DNA of 64,000 nucleotides from an uncultured Candidatus Poseidoniales archaeon (GCA_902601345.1 CACKMK010000005.1:20925-84924); one strand, 5' to 3'. Positions 10,266 through 20,710 are shown, counted from the stretch's first letter. Made by a program: numbers and translations. The notes: a model not told the origin generated them from the sequence alone.

Positions 10266-11695
10266 CTTATGTGGATAGCATGGCCTAATGTCTTGAGAAC
10301 GCTCTCATGGAATGCCTCCGACAAGGTGGGATGAGCATGGACCGTCCCAGCCACGTCTTCCAGTAATGCGCCCATCTCTAGTGCGAGAACGAATTCCGAG
10401 TGTAACTCGGCTACGTGGCTGCCAACGGCCTGAACTCCCAGGATGACGTGGTCGGACTCCCTAGCAGTCACTCTGATGAATCCCCCAGTCTTTTCCGCTT
10501 CAAGACTCAAGGCTCTTCCGTTAGCAGCAAGAGGGAATTTTCCGACTATGATTTCCTCTCCCCTCTCTTTGGCTTCTTCGGGAGTCAGCCCTACTGAAAC
10601 AATCTCAGGCTCAGTGAAAACTATTGCAGGAATTGCGACCTTGTCGAATTCCCTCTTGTGTCCAGCAATAATCTCTGCGACCATCTCTCCCTCAGCACTG
10701 GCCTTGTGAGCCAGCATGGGCTCCCCAGATACGTCCCCAATCGCGTAAACTCCTGGTACCGATGTTCTGCATTGTCTATCAGTTCTAATGAACGTACCTG
10801 AACCGTCCATCCTAGCTCCGATGTTCTCCAGACCCCAACCCTTCGTGTTGGGTTTCCTTCCAACAGTGACTAATACCTTGTCCACTTTCAAGGTCTCTTC
10901 AGAGCCATCTTTCTCGAATGTTACCTCGACCTTCCTGGATGCCCCTTTGCCTTTGATCTCAGCACCCCTGGCTAGAGATTCGGTATGAACCGTCACGTTG
11001 TTTTTCTTCAACCATAGATCCAATGGCCTGACTATTTCCTTATCCATTATTGCGAGAATAGCTTCCATGCCTTCAATAACTGTTACTTCGGTACCGAGTT
11101 TTGAAAGGGCGCAACCCAGTTCTAAACCTATGTAACCTCCTCCAATTATTGCAATGCTACTAGGTAGAGAATCCATATCTAGAGCTCCTGTAGATGATAG
11201 GATAAACTCCTCGTCACAATGCATGAAAGGGAGGTCGATGTGACTGGAGCCCGTCGCGATAATCACGTTTTCAGCTTCGATTTTTATTACTTCACCATCA
11301 TTTTCTACGGTACAGGTCTTGGGGCCGTCGAACTTTGCCCAACCCTGAACTAACTCTGCACCGGCCGCCTTTAGGAGTCCTTCAACTCCTTTGTTCAGCC
11401 TATCTACGATGGAGTCCTTCCAAGATACCAGGGCCATCATATCAACTTCGGGCTCACCTGAAACAGAAAGACCCATGTGCCCTCCTTCTGAGTGAAGACG
11501 AAGATTCTCGAACCTCTCAGCAGCATGAATAATTGCCTTACTTGGGATACAACCCCGAATAAGGCAGGTACCACCTGCTTTGTCGCCCTCAACTATCACG
11601 GTATCAAGGCCCAACTGGGCAGCCCTGATCCCAGCCACATATCCTCCCGGACCGGCGCCTACCACCAAGACTTGGCATTTTTTTGATATGACCAT
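10262..11695 (-). CDS. lpdA: Dihydrolipoyl dehydrogenase (E3)
   Basis: VVGAGPGGYVAGIRAAQLG, redox motif GGTCLIRGCIPSK, NAD site IIGGGYIGLELG, C-terminal HAHPTLSEA. Confidence 0.95.
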   Translation of the reverse strand: MVISKKCQVLVVGAGPGGYVAGIRAAQLGLDTVIVEGDKAGGTCLIRGCIPSKAIIHAAERFENLRLHSEGGHMGLSVSGEPEVDMMALVSWKDSIVDRLNKGVEGLLKAAGAELVQGWAKFDGPKTCTVENDGEVIKIEAENVIIATGSSHIDLPFMHCDEEFILSSTGALDMDSLPSSIAIIGGGYIGLELGCALSKLGTEVTVIEGMEAILAIMDKEIVRPLDLWLKKNNVTVHTESLARGAEIKGKGASRKVEVTFEKDGSEETLKVDKVLVTVGRKPNTKGWGLENIGARMDGSGTFIRTDRQCRTSVPGVYAIGDVSGEPMLAHKASAEGEMVAEIIAGHKREFDKVAIPAIVFTEPEIVSVGLTPEEAKERGEEIIVGKFPLAANGRALSLEAEKTGGFIRVTARESDHVILGVQAVGSHVAELHSEFVLALEMGALLEDVAGTVHAHPTLSEAFHESVLKTLGHAIHIS

Positions 11696-11702
11696 AAGAA
11701 CC

Positions 11703-12953
11703 TCACATGAATATTAGTGCCGGATTCTCCAGCATTCTCTTTAGGTGCTGAATAAGTGATGCACCATCCGCACCATCAACAACTCTATGGTCAAAGGCGC
11801 TTGATAGGTTCATTATCCGGCGAATCACTATTGCACCATTCCGGGCCACCGGCATCTCTCTAGCCTTGTGCACTCCAAGGATTGCAACTTCCGGATGGTT
11901 GATGATGGGGGTGGCCCCTAATCCCCCTTCCCTACCAAGACTTGTAATTGTAAATGTGGATCCTGTTAATTCGTCCAAGCTCGCACTTCCATCTCTTGCA
12001 GAGCCAGAGACTCTCTGCATTTCAGAAGCCGTCTTCCAGATATCCATGGACTCGACGTGCTTAACCACGGGGACATATAGCCCTCTATCCGTTTGCGTGG
12101 CTATTCCCAGATTTACTGCGGCATTCCTGTTTACCACTCCGGCCTCATCATCGAAGTGGGCATTGCACTCCGGGTGATCGGGCATTATTTTCGCCAATGC
12201 TATCATTATGAAAGGCAGATAGGTCAATTTAGGCTGGATTTCGTCTCTTGTGGAATTTAGAATCTGTCTCAGACTCTCTAATTCTGTTATATCCACTTCC
12301 TCGAAATATGAGAAATGAGGGATCCTGCTCTTTGAAAGGCTCATCTGCTCGGAGATCTTTCTTCTTAGACCCACAACTTTCACTTGCGTCACTTCTGTCC
12401 TCTTCAGAGAATATGCCATAGGCGGTGCACCAGAGACTGCTCCCCCAGCGGCAATAAATGCGTCAAGATCTGCATGCCTGATTCTGCCCGCTGGTCCTGA
12501 ACCTCTCACGTTGGATAGGTCTACATCATTCTCGCGCGCTCTCTTTCTAACCGCAGGACTGGCGAGAACTCTTCCTATTTGGGTTTGGATTTCGGAATGG
12601 ACAGGCTCGAGTGCCTTGGGGGCTGGAGCGGGCTCGGGTGCCTTGGGCGGATCAGGATCAGAAACCGGCTCTTGCTCTTCGGTATCTTCTGCCTCCGGAC
12701 CCGCTCCCTCGCCTTCAGAATCTATTTCCATAAGGCTAGAACCAACGGCAATCATGTCTCCTACATCTCCGCTCAGGGAACTAATGATTCCACTAACTGG
12801 GGAGGGAATAGTCACAGTAGCCTTGTCTGTCATGACATCCACGATCGGATCATCCTCGGATACTGAGTCACCTACTGAGACGTGCCACTGGACAACCTCC
12901 CCTTCAACTACTCCTTCACCTATGTCTGGTAACTTGAAAACGAAACTTCCCAT
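11703..12953 (-). CDS. 2-oxoacid dehydrogenase complex E2 (lipoyl, PSBD and acyltransferase domains)
   Basis: Lipoyl domain with DVMTDKATVTIPSP; PSBD LASPAVRKRARENDVDLSNVRGSGPAGRI; catalytic SSAFDHRVVDGADGA. Confidence 0.95.
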   Translation of the reverse strand: MGSFVFKLPDIGEGVVEGEVVQWHVSVGDSVSEDDPIVDVMTDKATVTIPSPVSGIISSLSGDVGDMIAVGSSLMEIDSEGEGAGPEAEDTEEQEPVSDPDPPKAPEPAPAPKALEPVHSEIQTQIGRVLASPAVRKRARENDVDLSNVRGSGPAGRIRHADLDAFIAAGGAVSGAPPMAYSLKRTEVTQVKVVGLRRKISEQMSLSKSRIPHFSYFEEVDITELESLRQILNSTRDEIQPKLTYLPFIMIALAKIMPDHPECNAHFDDEAGVVNRNAAVNLGIATQTDRGLYVPVVKHVESMDIWKTASEMQRVSGSARDGSASLDELTGSTFTITSLGREGGLGATPIINHPEVAILGVHKAREMPVARNGAIVIRRIMNLSSAFDHRVVDGADGASLIQHLKRMLENPALIFM

Positions 12954-12954
12954 C

Positions 12955-13965
12955 TTAGTCCTCCTGTGTTTGCGCTATTGCCGCGGCAATCCTAGTCGGC
13001 CCGGGCATGTAATCCCATTCAGTAGTATGGGGGAAAGGTGTGTCCCATCCAGTTACTCTCACGATGGGACTCTCGAGGTGGTAGAAGCACCTCTCCTGAA
13101 TCGATGCTGACATCTCCGCTCCGAACCCGCTAGTCTTGGGGGCCTCATGCACAATCACGCACCTGCCAGTCTTCTCAATCGAACCAACTACAGTTTCCTT
13201 GTCCCAAGGAACAAGAGTTTGCAAATCTATCAGATCACATGAGAATCCGCTGTCTTTGATTGCCTGCTCACACACATGTACCATGGCCCCCCAAGATATT
13301 ACAGTGCATTCGCTCCCCTCCAAGGCCATTCTAGCCTGGCCAAGTGGGATTCTGTACTCTCCCTCTGGAACTTCTGCCTCCGGATGATCAGCCCAGGTTG
13401 GAACTTTGTGCGGATCCCCGTAGAATGGTCCTCTATAGCATCTTTTGGGCTCGAAGAATATTACTGGGTCGTTGCTCTCAACTGAGCTAATCAACAGGCC
13501 CTTGGCATTGTAGGGAGTCGAACAATAGACAACCTTGAGCCCTGGTGTGTGAGTAAATTGAGACTCAGGGGATTGGGAGTGATGGTGCCCCCCTCTAATT
13601 CCACCGCCAGCAGGGGTCCGCAGTGTGACTGGTGACCAGAATTCTCCGCCTGACCTATGTCTGATCTTGGCCATCTCATTCACAATCTGATCGTATGCTG
13701 GGAAGATATAGTCTGCAAATTGAATCTCCACAATCGGTCTAAGCCCATTCAGCCCCATGCCAAACGCGGTAGCGGCGATTCCGCCTTCTGACAGAGGCGT
13801 ATCGAATACCCTATGGTCTCCGTGCTTCGATTGTAATCCGTCTGTGGTCCTGAAAACTCCTCCGAAGTAACCAACGTCCTCTCCGAAGATAATCACATCA
13901 GGATCCCTATCGAGCATAATGTCAAGAGCGCTGTTCAGCGACTGGATCATATTCATGTTCGTCAC
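12955..13965 (-). CDS. 2-oxoacid dehydrogenase E1 beta subunit
   Basis: MNMIQSLNSALDIMLDRDPDVIIFGEDVGYFGGVFRTTDGL, FDTPLSEGGIAATAFGMGLNGLRPIVEIQFADYIFPA. Confidence 0.94.
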   Translation of the reverse strand: MTNMNMIQSLNSALDIMLDRDPDVIIFGEDVGYFGGVFRTTDGLQSKHGDHRVFDTPLSEGGIAATAFGMGLNGLRPIVEIQFADYIFPAYDQIVNEMAKIRHRSGGEFWSPVTLRTPAGGGIRGGHHHSQSPESQFTHTPGLKVVYCSTPYNAKGLLISSVESNDPVIFFEPKRCYRGPFYGDPHKVPTWADHPEAEVPEGEYRIPLGQARMALEGSECTVISWGAMVHVCEQAIKDSGFSCDLIDLQTLVPWDKETVVGSIEKTGRCVIVHEAPKTSGFGAEMSASIQERCFYHLESPIVRVTGWDTPFPHTTEWDYMPGPTRIAAAIAQTQED

Positions 13966-13967
13966 GA

Positions 13968-15206
13968 TTAACCACCCATCATCTCATCATGTTGTTCTTG
14001 TAGATGCCATGGAACCTCTTCGTAAACTTCGGTGAAGATAGTATCTGCTGATGGGTACGGGCCGTTGGCCAGATCCCCGAACTTTACAGCCTCTTTGTAT
14101 GCTTCCACAACCTCTGAATCTATCTTTTCCTCAAGCCCAGAATGACTCTCCTCGCTCCACTCTCCGATATTGATTAGATGCTCCTTGAGCCTTACCACGG
14201 GATCCCCCCCCGGCCACTTCGTATGTTCATCTCCGGGCCTATACCTGCTGGGATCATCGCTACTACTGTGGGCCCCCGTTCTGTAAGTGAGCACTTCGAT
14301 ATGAGTTGCACCTGCTCCGGAAGCAGCCCTTTCTCTGGCCCATTTGGTTACCGAATATAGTGCCAAGAAATCATTCCCGTCCACTCTAATGGAGGGCAGC
14401 CCATAGGGAAGGCCTCTAGAAGCGAAATCACCAATTCCAGTTGCGAAGTTAGCATGTGTGGAAATTGCCCACTGATTGTTCACGACATTCAGAATTACCG
14501 GGGCATTGAAAACACTGGCAAAATTCAGAGCATAGTGGTAATCGCCCTCTGCACTGGCTCCGTCACCTATCCACGTGATCGTCACCTCGTCAAGACCCTT
14601 GTAGCTGGAAGCTAGTGCCACTCCAACTGCCTGACTGAACTGAGTCCCGACTGGACTCGAAACAGAAATGAATCTCCCTTCCCTGTAGGAGTAGTGTACT
14701 GGCATCTGCCTGCCCTTGATGTTGTCTTCCTCATTACCGATGCAATGGCAAATCATGCTGACCATGTCCCTTCCTCGGACAAACTGAGCTCCTGGCTGTC
14801 TGTATGTGGGGAAAATCCAGTCTTGATCCTGGAGGGCCATTGTCTGTGCGATAGCCACTGCCTCCTCACCTAGTGACCTCATGTAGAATGAAAGCAACCC
14901 TGTCCTCTGCATCTTCATCATCCGATCATCGAATATCCTAAGCCTAACCATATGCTCCAAACCGTTTCGCAACTCCTCAGAGGAGAGTCCTGGGTCCCAT
15001 TCCCCTGAAGCCAAACCATCGTCATCGAGAACCCTGACTAGACCATTTGCTAGCTCTGTGGTATCTTTGAATTCGCAAGTTTTTGGATCCGGCATGGAGA
15101 AGTCCCCTGGCTTCCATGGCCAACTATCGAAACTAGCCTCCTCTCCCGGTCTGAATGGTGCATCCGGGACTCGGATACTCCCCTTGCTACCGTCTGCCGC
15201 CATCAC
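13968..15206 (-). CDS. 2-oxoacid dehydrogenase E1 alpha subunit (branched-chain type likely)
   Basis: ThDP motif IGDGASAEGDYHYALNFASVFNAPVILNVVNNQWAIS; YRTGAHSSSDDPSRYR resembles BCKDH E1-alpha. Confidence 0.92.
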   Translation of the reverse strand: MMAADGSKGSIRVPDAPFRPGEEASFDSWPWKPGDFSMPDPKTCEFKDTTELANGLVRVLDDDGLASGEWDPGLSSEELRNGLEHMVRLRIFDDRMMKMQRTGLLSFYMRSLGEEAVAIAQTMALQDQDWIFPTYRQPGAQFVRGRDMVSMICHCIGNEEDNIKGRQMPVHYSYREGRFISVSSPVGTQFSQAVGVALASSYKGLDEVTITWIGDGASAEGDYHYALNFASVFNAPVILNVVNNQWAISTHANFATGIGDFASRGLPYGLPSIRVDGNDFLALYSVTKWARERAASGAGATHIEVLTYRTGAHSSSDDPSRYRPGDEHTKWPGGDPVVRLKEHLINIGEWSEESHSGLEEKIDSEVVEAYKEAVKFGDLANGPYPSADTIFTEVYEEVPWHLQEQHDEMMGG

Positions 15207-15218
15207 CGTACCCCCTAT

Positions 15219-16314
15219 TCATGGATTCCCCGTCTTTGCCGAAGTGGCACTCTTTGCGGAAAAAATATGACTTACCGCAGAACCGGTTGAGTCTCTTGTG
15301 ACAACAGGCTCGCCACCCATTGCCTCCTCCCACAAGAGACCGGCTCGATAGCTTGACCTAACAAGAGGGCCACTAGCCACGGCTCTGAAGCCTAGCTCCC
15401 TAGCAGTTCCATCCCAGTCGGCGAAGCTCTCGGGCTCAGGAAATCTGTCAATAGGGAGGTGCCTAATGCTTGGTTGCAAGTATTGTCCCAGAGTAATCAT
15501 GTCCACTCCCGCTTCTCTCACCATTTCCATTGCCTCCGTAATCTCTTCATCAGTCTCTCCTAACCCTACCATGAGGCTGGTCTTCGTCATTAGATCAGGG
15601 CGGATCTCCTTAGCATACCTGAGTATTTTGAGTGATTGTTCAAATGAAGCACGCGGATCCCTAACAACGCCATCTAATCGAGGCACACACTCGACATTGT
15701 GAGCAAAAACCTTCAGAGGCAGCCCTTCGAGTAACATTTCGAGCGAATCTAGGTTCCCATCTAAGTCAGAGCATAGAAGCTCTAGACCAACCCCCGGGTT
15801 AGTTTCAGAAACTCTCAGAATGCAATCCTTGTAATGTGAAGCCCCCCCCATCAGAAAGATCGTCTCTGTTCACAACCGTAATCACCGCATAACTAAGCCC
15901 CATCCTTTTCACTGCAACCGCCAACTCTCTGGGCTCCTCAGGGTCCAGTTCAGGTGGCGTTCTGACCGTACCCACTGCACAGAATCTGCACCCTCTGGTG
16001 CAAACCTCCCCGGCAATCATGAAAGTAGCAGTCCCCCTTCCCCAGCAATCGTGTATGTTCGGACATCTAGCCTCCTCGCACACGGTGTTCAGGCCGTGTT
16101 CTATGACATTTCCCTTGGTGCCATTGAATCTAGCTTGTGCAACTCCTGTTGGGAGAGAGGTCTTGAACCAATCCGGTAGCCTCTTACGCATCGATTTCCG
16201 CTTTTCTAGGGGGCTCAATTCTTCGGAGACTCCACAGCCTCCCGACCCATCCACATCGAGGTCGATGATTGGCAACCGTCTCTCCATCGAAATAGGCGGA
16301 TAGAAGAACGACAT
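15219..16314 (-). CDS. lipA: Lipoyl synthase, split by an apparent extra G in a G8 run (plus-strand C8 at 15842-15849)
   Basis: Radical-SAM [12 protein letters not shown] and N-terminal [13 protein letters not shown] in ORF 15805..16314. The C-terminal half is in ORF 15219..15851 ([15 protein letters not shown]...[16 protein letters not shown]...). Deleting one G gives [17 protein letters not shown]. Confidence 0.92.
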
Positions 16315-16383
16315 TAACCGTTCTCATCTGCAAGTCCCACTTCATCTGAGAAATTTGTAAAATAGACATCCCTTGCGCGTGCC

Positions 16384-17136
16384 ATGAGCGACGTGGTTAT
16401 AGTAACTGGAGGAGCAATTAGAATTGGACGAGAGATATGCTTGAAACTCTCCGAAGAGGGATACAAAATTGCCATCCACTACAGGAGTTCGGAAGATGAT
16501 GCCAGAGACCTGCAAGAAGAAATCGAGTCCGCAGGCGGAAATGCATGTACTATCCAATGCGATTTGAACGATTCAGCCTCCGTAAAAAAACTAATCAAGA
16601 ATGCTTCCGATTCGCTAGGGGCAGTTGTTGGAGTTGTGAACAATGCATCTCTATTCGTGCTAGACCGAATCGAGGATGTTTCCGAGGAAACCTGGGTAGA
16701 GCACATGAAAGTCAACGCCTTGGCGCCATTACTACTGATTCAAACCCTCTTTGAGTCATCTGTCGAAGGCTCATGGGTGGTCAATATTCTCGACTTTAAA
16801 GTGGAATCGCCCAACGCCGACTATCTTTCTTACACGGGTTCTAGATTCGCTTTGCACGGCCTGACTTCTGCTCTTGCACTCGATCTAGCGCCTAAGGTAA
16901 GAATAAACTCGGTAGCCCCGGGACACGTTCTTACCAGTGACATCCTAGATGCAGAATCCCTGAATAGAGTCCAATCAGAGTCCCCTCTTGGATACGGGCC
17001 ATCTGCTAGGGACGTTGCGGATTCCGTTGCATTCCTAGCAAAGTCCCCAGCAATTACCGGACAAACGATTTTTGTCGACTCAGGCGAGAGATTCAGACAG
17101 ATGAAGAAGGATCCCGCACTTGACAAGGGTGAGTAG
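16384..17136 (+). CDS. SDR family oxidoreductase, pteridine reductase (FolM)-like
   Basis: VIVTGGAIRIGREICLKLSEEG (TGxxxRIG), NNASLF, YTGSRFALHGLTSALALDLAPKVRINSVAPGHVL. Adjacent to a FolB-like gene. Confidence 0.85.
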   Translation: MSDVVIVTGGAIRIGREICLKLSEEGYKIAIHYRSSEDDARDLQEEIESAGGNACTIQCDLNDSASVKKLIKNASDSLGAVVGVVNNASLFVLDRIEDVSEETWVEHMKVNALAPLLLIQTLFESSVEGSWVVNILDFKVESPNADYLSYTGSRFALHGLTSALALDLAPKVRINSVAPGHVLTSDILDAESLNRVQSESPLGYGPSARDVADSVAFLAKSPAITGQTIFVDSGERFRQMKKDPALDKGE

Positions 17137-17138
17137 AA

Positions 17139-17558
17139 TTGAGTAAAACAACCCCTCACCTCACCTCGATAATCTCACGAATCGACACAAATGGGTGGAC
17201 AACGGTTCTATTGGAGGATGTAGTTATGCAGTTGGATATCGGAGCCCATGATTTCGAGAAAGGAGTAAAGCAGCCAATCAGGTTTGACATAGAAGTCTTG
17301 GTAGAAGGGGCAGAATCACCAATTAGGGATGATATCGGTGAAGTACTCAACTATGAGTATCTCCATGGTTCGATAGTATCTGCAATTTCAACGAGGCATT
17401 CTCTGTTGGAAAACTTGGCTGCTTCGATACTGGAGGAGATTTTACTGCCCGAGAAAGCAGTAGCGGGAGTTGTCTGCCTGACCAAACTATCCCCCACTGG
17501 ATTCGATGGCAAGTTCGGATGCTCCATGGTCAAGGTAAAACCGGGCCGAATGACTTGA
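17139..17558 (+). CDS. Dihydroneopterin aldolase-like (FolB family); TTG start
   Basis: VLLEDVVMQLDIGAHDFEKGVKQPIRFDIEVLV, LNYEYLHGSIVSAISTRHSLLENLAASILEEIL. Confidence 0.8.
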   Translation: MSKTTPHLTSIISRIDTNGWTTVLLEDVVMQLDIGAHDFEKGVKQPIRFDIEVLVEGAESPIRDDIGEVLNYEYLHGSIVSAISTRHSLLENLAASILEEILLPEKAVAGVVCLTKLSPTGFDGKFGCSMVKVKPGRMT

Positions 17559-17644
17559 TGGTGCAGGGGATGGGATTCGAACCCATGAAGCACTAAGCAC
17601 CGGAGCTTAAGTCCGGCCCCTTTGACCAACTCGGGTACCCCTGC
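17559..17644 (-). tRNA. tRNA-Leu (anticodon TAA), CCA encoded
   Basis: Minus strand GCAGGGG-TA-CCCGAGTTGGTCAAAGGGG-CCGGACTTAAGCTCCGG-variable arm-ATGGGTTCGAATCCCAT-CCCCTGC-A-CCA. Acceptor, anticodon and T stems pair; long variable arm. Confidence 0.93.
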
Positions 17645-17746
17645 AGTTCAACCAGCACCGACTTTGAATTTCAACCGAGCGGACGATTACCGTCCTATAA
17701 CCGATGCATTTAGTACTCCAATCTCCCGAACTCTTTAACATCTCGA

Positions 17747-20701
17747 ATGCGGCGCGTATTTGTGCGAAATAGGAACCCAGCCCCGTGTGTTGATCGAAGT
17801 GCCCTTGTTTCCCTGGCTCTTGTCATATTGATGGTATCACCCACTGGGATAAATCTGCAGGCAAAAGAGCTAACGAATTTCTACAGATCTGACTCATCCG
17901 AAAGCGATCCAGCAGCAAACCTATACAAGCTCTACTTCGTAGAACCCGGACAGAACCAGACGGCAGGTATGGACGGACTCATCAGCACTCAACCCCCGGC
18001 GTCAAATGCCGATCAGGTAACTGCTAGCGCTCTGGATGACGACGTGCAGTTCATGTCAATATCGATGATGTCGACTTTGGAATTATTCGGAAGAAAATTC
18101 TTTGCCAATGAAACACACTACGTTCCCGTCGAACTGTTCCTCAAGTCAGAGGGCCCTCAGAATTCTAATGTGGATTGGACAGTATCCATCATGACAACAG
18201 AAAGGACTCTTGGCTCTACTACTTACTCCGGATCAGTTTGTACTGCTTCATTTGGTAGCAGTTGCGACTTTGATCACGAAATAATCGATGTCGGCATCGG
18301 CTCATCAGAGTCCTTTGATGTGAGGAAAGGTGAGAGGCTGATAGTCAAAGTTAGGGCTAGTATGTCTGGATGCGATGGGGGTGATAGTCCATTCGGCGGT
18401 TCCGACTGCTCTGCTGACGTTGCATTCAATAGGATAGACAATGAGCCAAATAAATTCTCCAAGATGGAGGCCAACGGCAATGCTCTGATGAATAGTATCA
18501 TTGTTGTACAGAGGGAAGGAGCCAATATTGCGGAGGGCTCCGAATTAGATTGGTATCCTAACGATGTGATTGAAGACAGGAAGATGCAGTTCTCAATGGA
18601 CGCAATCAGTGCTTTCGGGAGGAGCGATATATCACGGGTCGATATCCTGATGAGGGGTCCGAATGGTAATTACGAGGTCGATGAAAGAATCACTGGGGAT
18701 ATGGAAGAAATAGAGGACTCGAGCACGGGGATATTCGGCAAGTATGTCCATACTTACAACAGCGGACTAACCCCTGGTGAATACACAGTCATCCTCAAGG
18801 TAAGAGACGTTGGAGGTAATGAGATTGAGATAGAGCACGAGCCAATCGAAATGCACCAATTTGGCGTCTCATTGAAGCATAGATTCGATCGTTCAGTTGA
18901 GTATTTCGCACCGGGAAAGGTAACGCCAGTTCCAATGGTTCTAGTGCACAGGGGGGACTCGACAAAATCGATGACCGTAGAGTTGGAAGTCCTAACAAAT
19001 CTAGGGAGCTCGTGGTTGGTAGAGTTCGATTCTCCAGCCGGGTACGAGATGAGTTCGGGCGGTTCTGTTCTCAATCCAACAGTCACACTCACAGCTCCAG
19101 ATGACCTCACAGGAATGCCCAAGAAGATAGAGATTAGAGCCATAGCCGAGGCAGATGTTGATGGGGTTATCTCCGTTGTACATCAGGATACTTTGGTCCT
19201 AAACGTCGAGAAGATCGATGTCTACCAACCACCAGTAGTGTCTATTTGGTCGGAGGATCACAAGATTCCAATTGCTAACTCATCTAGAGGAGACGCACTA
19301 GACTCAACGATACCAAGATTCGCTGAGTATGGAGAGTTCAACCCATTCATACTCGAGATTTTCAACTCTGGCTTCGATGCTGATACCTTCAGGATCGACA
19401 TTCTAAAGAGGTCAAAGTCAATATTCCAACTACACGACAATCTAACCGGTCAACGGATACTCCAGGACGAGGGAGATGGTACATTCCATACCTCTCTTCT
19501 TGAGAGGCACAATACCCAAGTTTTGATTCTAGGAATTAAGCCGAGCCTCGATAGAGATGACGATGACATCGGAGAAATCGAGATTGAGGTAATCAGCGGC
19601 GGAAACGCATCTACGACCACTAAGGTCTCATTCACCATTCAGAGAACTTATGGGATTAGAGGTGAGATTTCTCAGGACTGCGACGGCACCCCACTTGGTC
19701 ACATGGAGGTCGCTCTGTGTGCTCCCGGACAGGATAGGCCGGTACTGGAATTCAGAGCAAGGATCACAAATAGCGATACTGAACTAGGCCCCGCCTCATG
19801 GTGGTTGCTGAAGAATCCGGCCAGCCTTCAGGAAAATTTGGAAAGAGATACGAAATATGGAAATTGGGAATATAGAATCACTAACTCGGGCGGCGAGGCA
19901 GTTCCCCGTGTTTCCCTCGGCCCAGGAGACTTCACTGAAGTATTCCTCAGCGTCACTATGACCAATCAGGTGGATGCGGGCAATCACACAGTTTTCCTTA
20001 GAATCGTGGAGGATGTGGACGAAGATAATCCTCGCTATTTCGACCTCCCTATGACATTCGAAGTCGATGCAGTAGATCCCATGCTGGAGATAGTTCAGGA
20101 ATCCCCTAACAAGAAGTTCTCGCCTGGTAACGATTACTCGATTACAATGATTGTCAAAAACGAAGGGAACAGCCCCATGACAGTTCTTCTTGAGGCTGAT
20201 GCCGATGCAAGCGGTTGGGAAGTCTCAATCGGTGGGCTATCCGGATCTCCTTTGATAGAGATAGATCAATTCGATCAGGCTACTTTTACAGTAGAGGTTT
20301 CTGTACCGAGCTCGGCGAATAACGGACAGTCGGTTCCGATTTCGATTACTGCGACCCCCCTTGATACCGAGCAGAGCTTTGCCGACTCATTGAAGGCCCA
20401 GTTCACTCTGGTTGCGATAGTCGAAATCTCATCAATCTCCAAGATAGTGGTCAACGAGATCGTTCATCCCAGGCCAATTTCTATGGTTCTCTTCGCAGTC
20501 AGCGTTCTACTCTTGTTTGCAGGAGTCCAGAGCAGACTCAACAGAAGGAGATGGGCAGCACAAATGCGGATGCTAGAATCCCTATCGGAACCAGAAGAGG
20601 ATATACCGTCTGAGGTACCTGACATACCAGCACCAGTAGTGGTAGAAGATCCACCGAGAGCAGTGGACAGATACGATGATGACGACGTTGAACTTATCTG
20701 A
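17747..20701 (+). CDS. Large secreted/surface protein with Ig/CARDB/NEW3-like domains and C-terminal TM anchor
   Basis: 984 aa. N-term signal ALVSLALVILMVSPTGINLQA; repeated beta-sandwich-like segments (FSPGNDYSITMIVKNEGNSPMTVLLEAD); C-terminal TM PISMVLFAVSVLLLFAGV then a short acidic tail. Confidence 0.75.
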   Translation: MRRVFVRNRNPAPCVDRSALVSLALVILMVSPTGINLQAKELTNFYRSDSSESDPAANLYKLYFVEPGQNQTAGMDGLISTQPPASNADQVTASALDDDVQFMSISMMSTLELFGRKFFANETHYVPVELFLKSEGPQNSNVDWTVSIMTTERTLGSTTYSGSVCTASFGSSCDFDHEIIDVGIGSSESFDVRKGERLIVKVRASMSGCDGGDSPFGGSDCSADVAFNRIDNEPNKFSKMEANGNALMNSIIVVQREGANIAEGSELDWYPNDVIEDRKMQFSMDAISAFGRSDISRVDILMRGPNGNYEVDERITGDMEEIEDSSTGIFGKYVHTYNSGLTPGEYTVILKVRDVGGNEIEIEHEPIEMHQFGVSLKHRFDRSVEYFAPGKVTPVPMVLVHRGDSTKSMTVELEVLTNLGSSWLVEFDSPAGYEMSSGGSVLNPTVTLTAPDDLTGMPKKIEIRAIAEADVDGVISVVHQDTLVLNVEKIDVYQPPVVSIWSEDHKIPIANSSRGDALDSTIPRFAEYGEFNPFILEIFNSGFDADTFRIDILKRSKSIFQLHDNLTGQRILQDEGDGTFHTSLLERHNTQVLILGIKPSLDRDDDDIGEIEIEVISGGNASTTTKVSFTIQRTYGIRGEISQDCDGTPLGHMEVALCAPGQDRPVLEFRARITNSDTELGPASWWLLKNPASLQENLERDTKYGNWEYRITNSGGEAVPRVSLGPGDFTEVFLSVTMTNQVDAGNHTVFLRIVEDVDEDNPRYFDLPMTFEVDAVDPMLEIVQESPNKKFSPGNDYSITMIVKNEGNSPMTVLLEADADASGWEVSIGGLSGSPLIEIDQFDQATFTVEVSVPSSANNGQSVPISITATPLDTEQSFADSLKAQFTLVAIVEISSISKIVVNEIVHPRPISMVLFAVSVLLLFAGVQSRLNRRRWAAQMRMLESLSEPEEDIPSEVPDIPAPVVVEDPPRAVDRYDDDDVELI

Positions 20702-20710
20702 GCAGCCTAG

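Noticed and set aside
15219-15851. Separate radical-SAM-like gene
   Set aside because: It is the C-terminal half of LipA joined at the G8 run.
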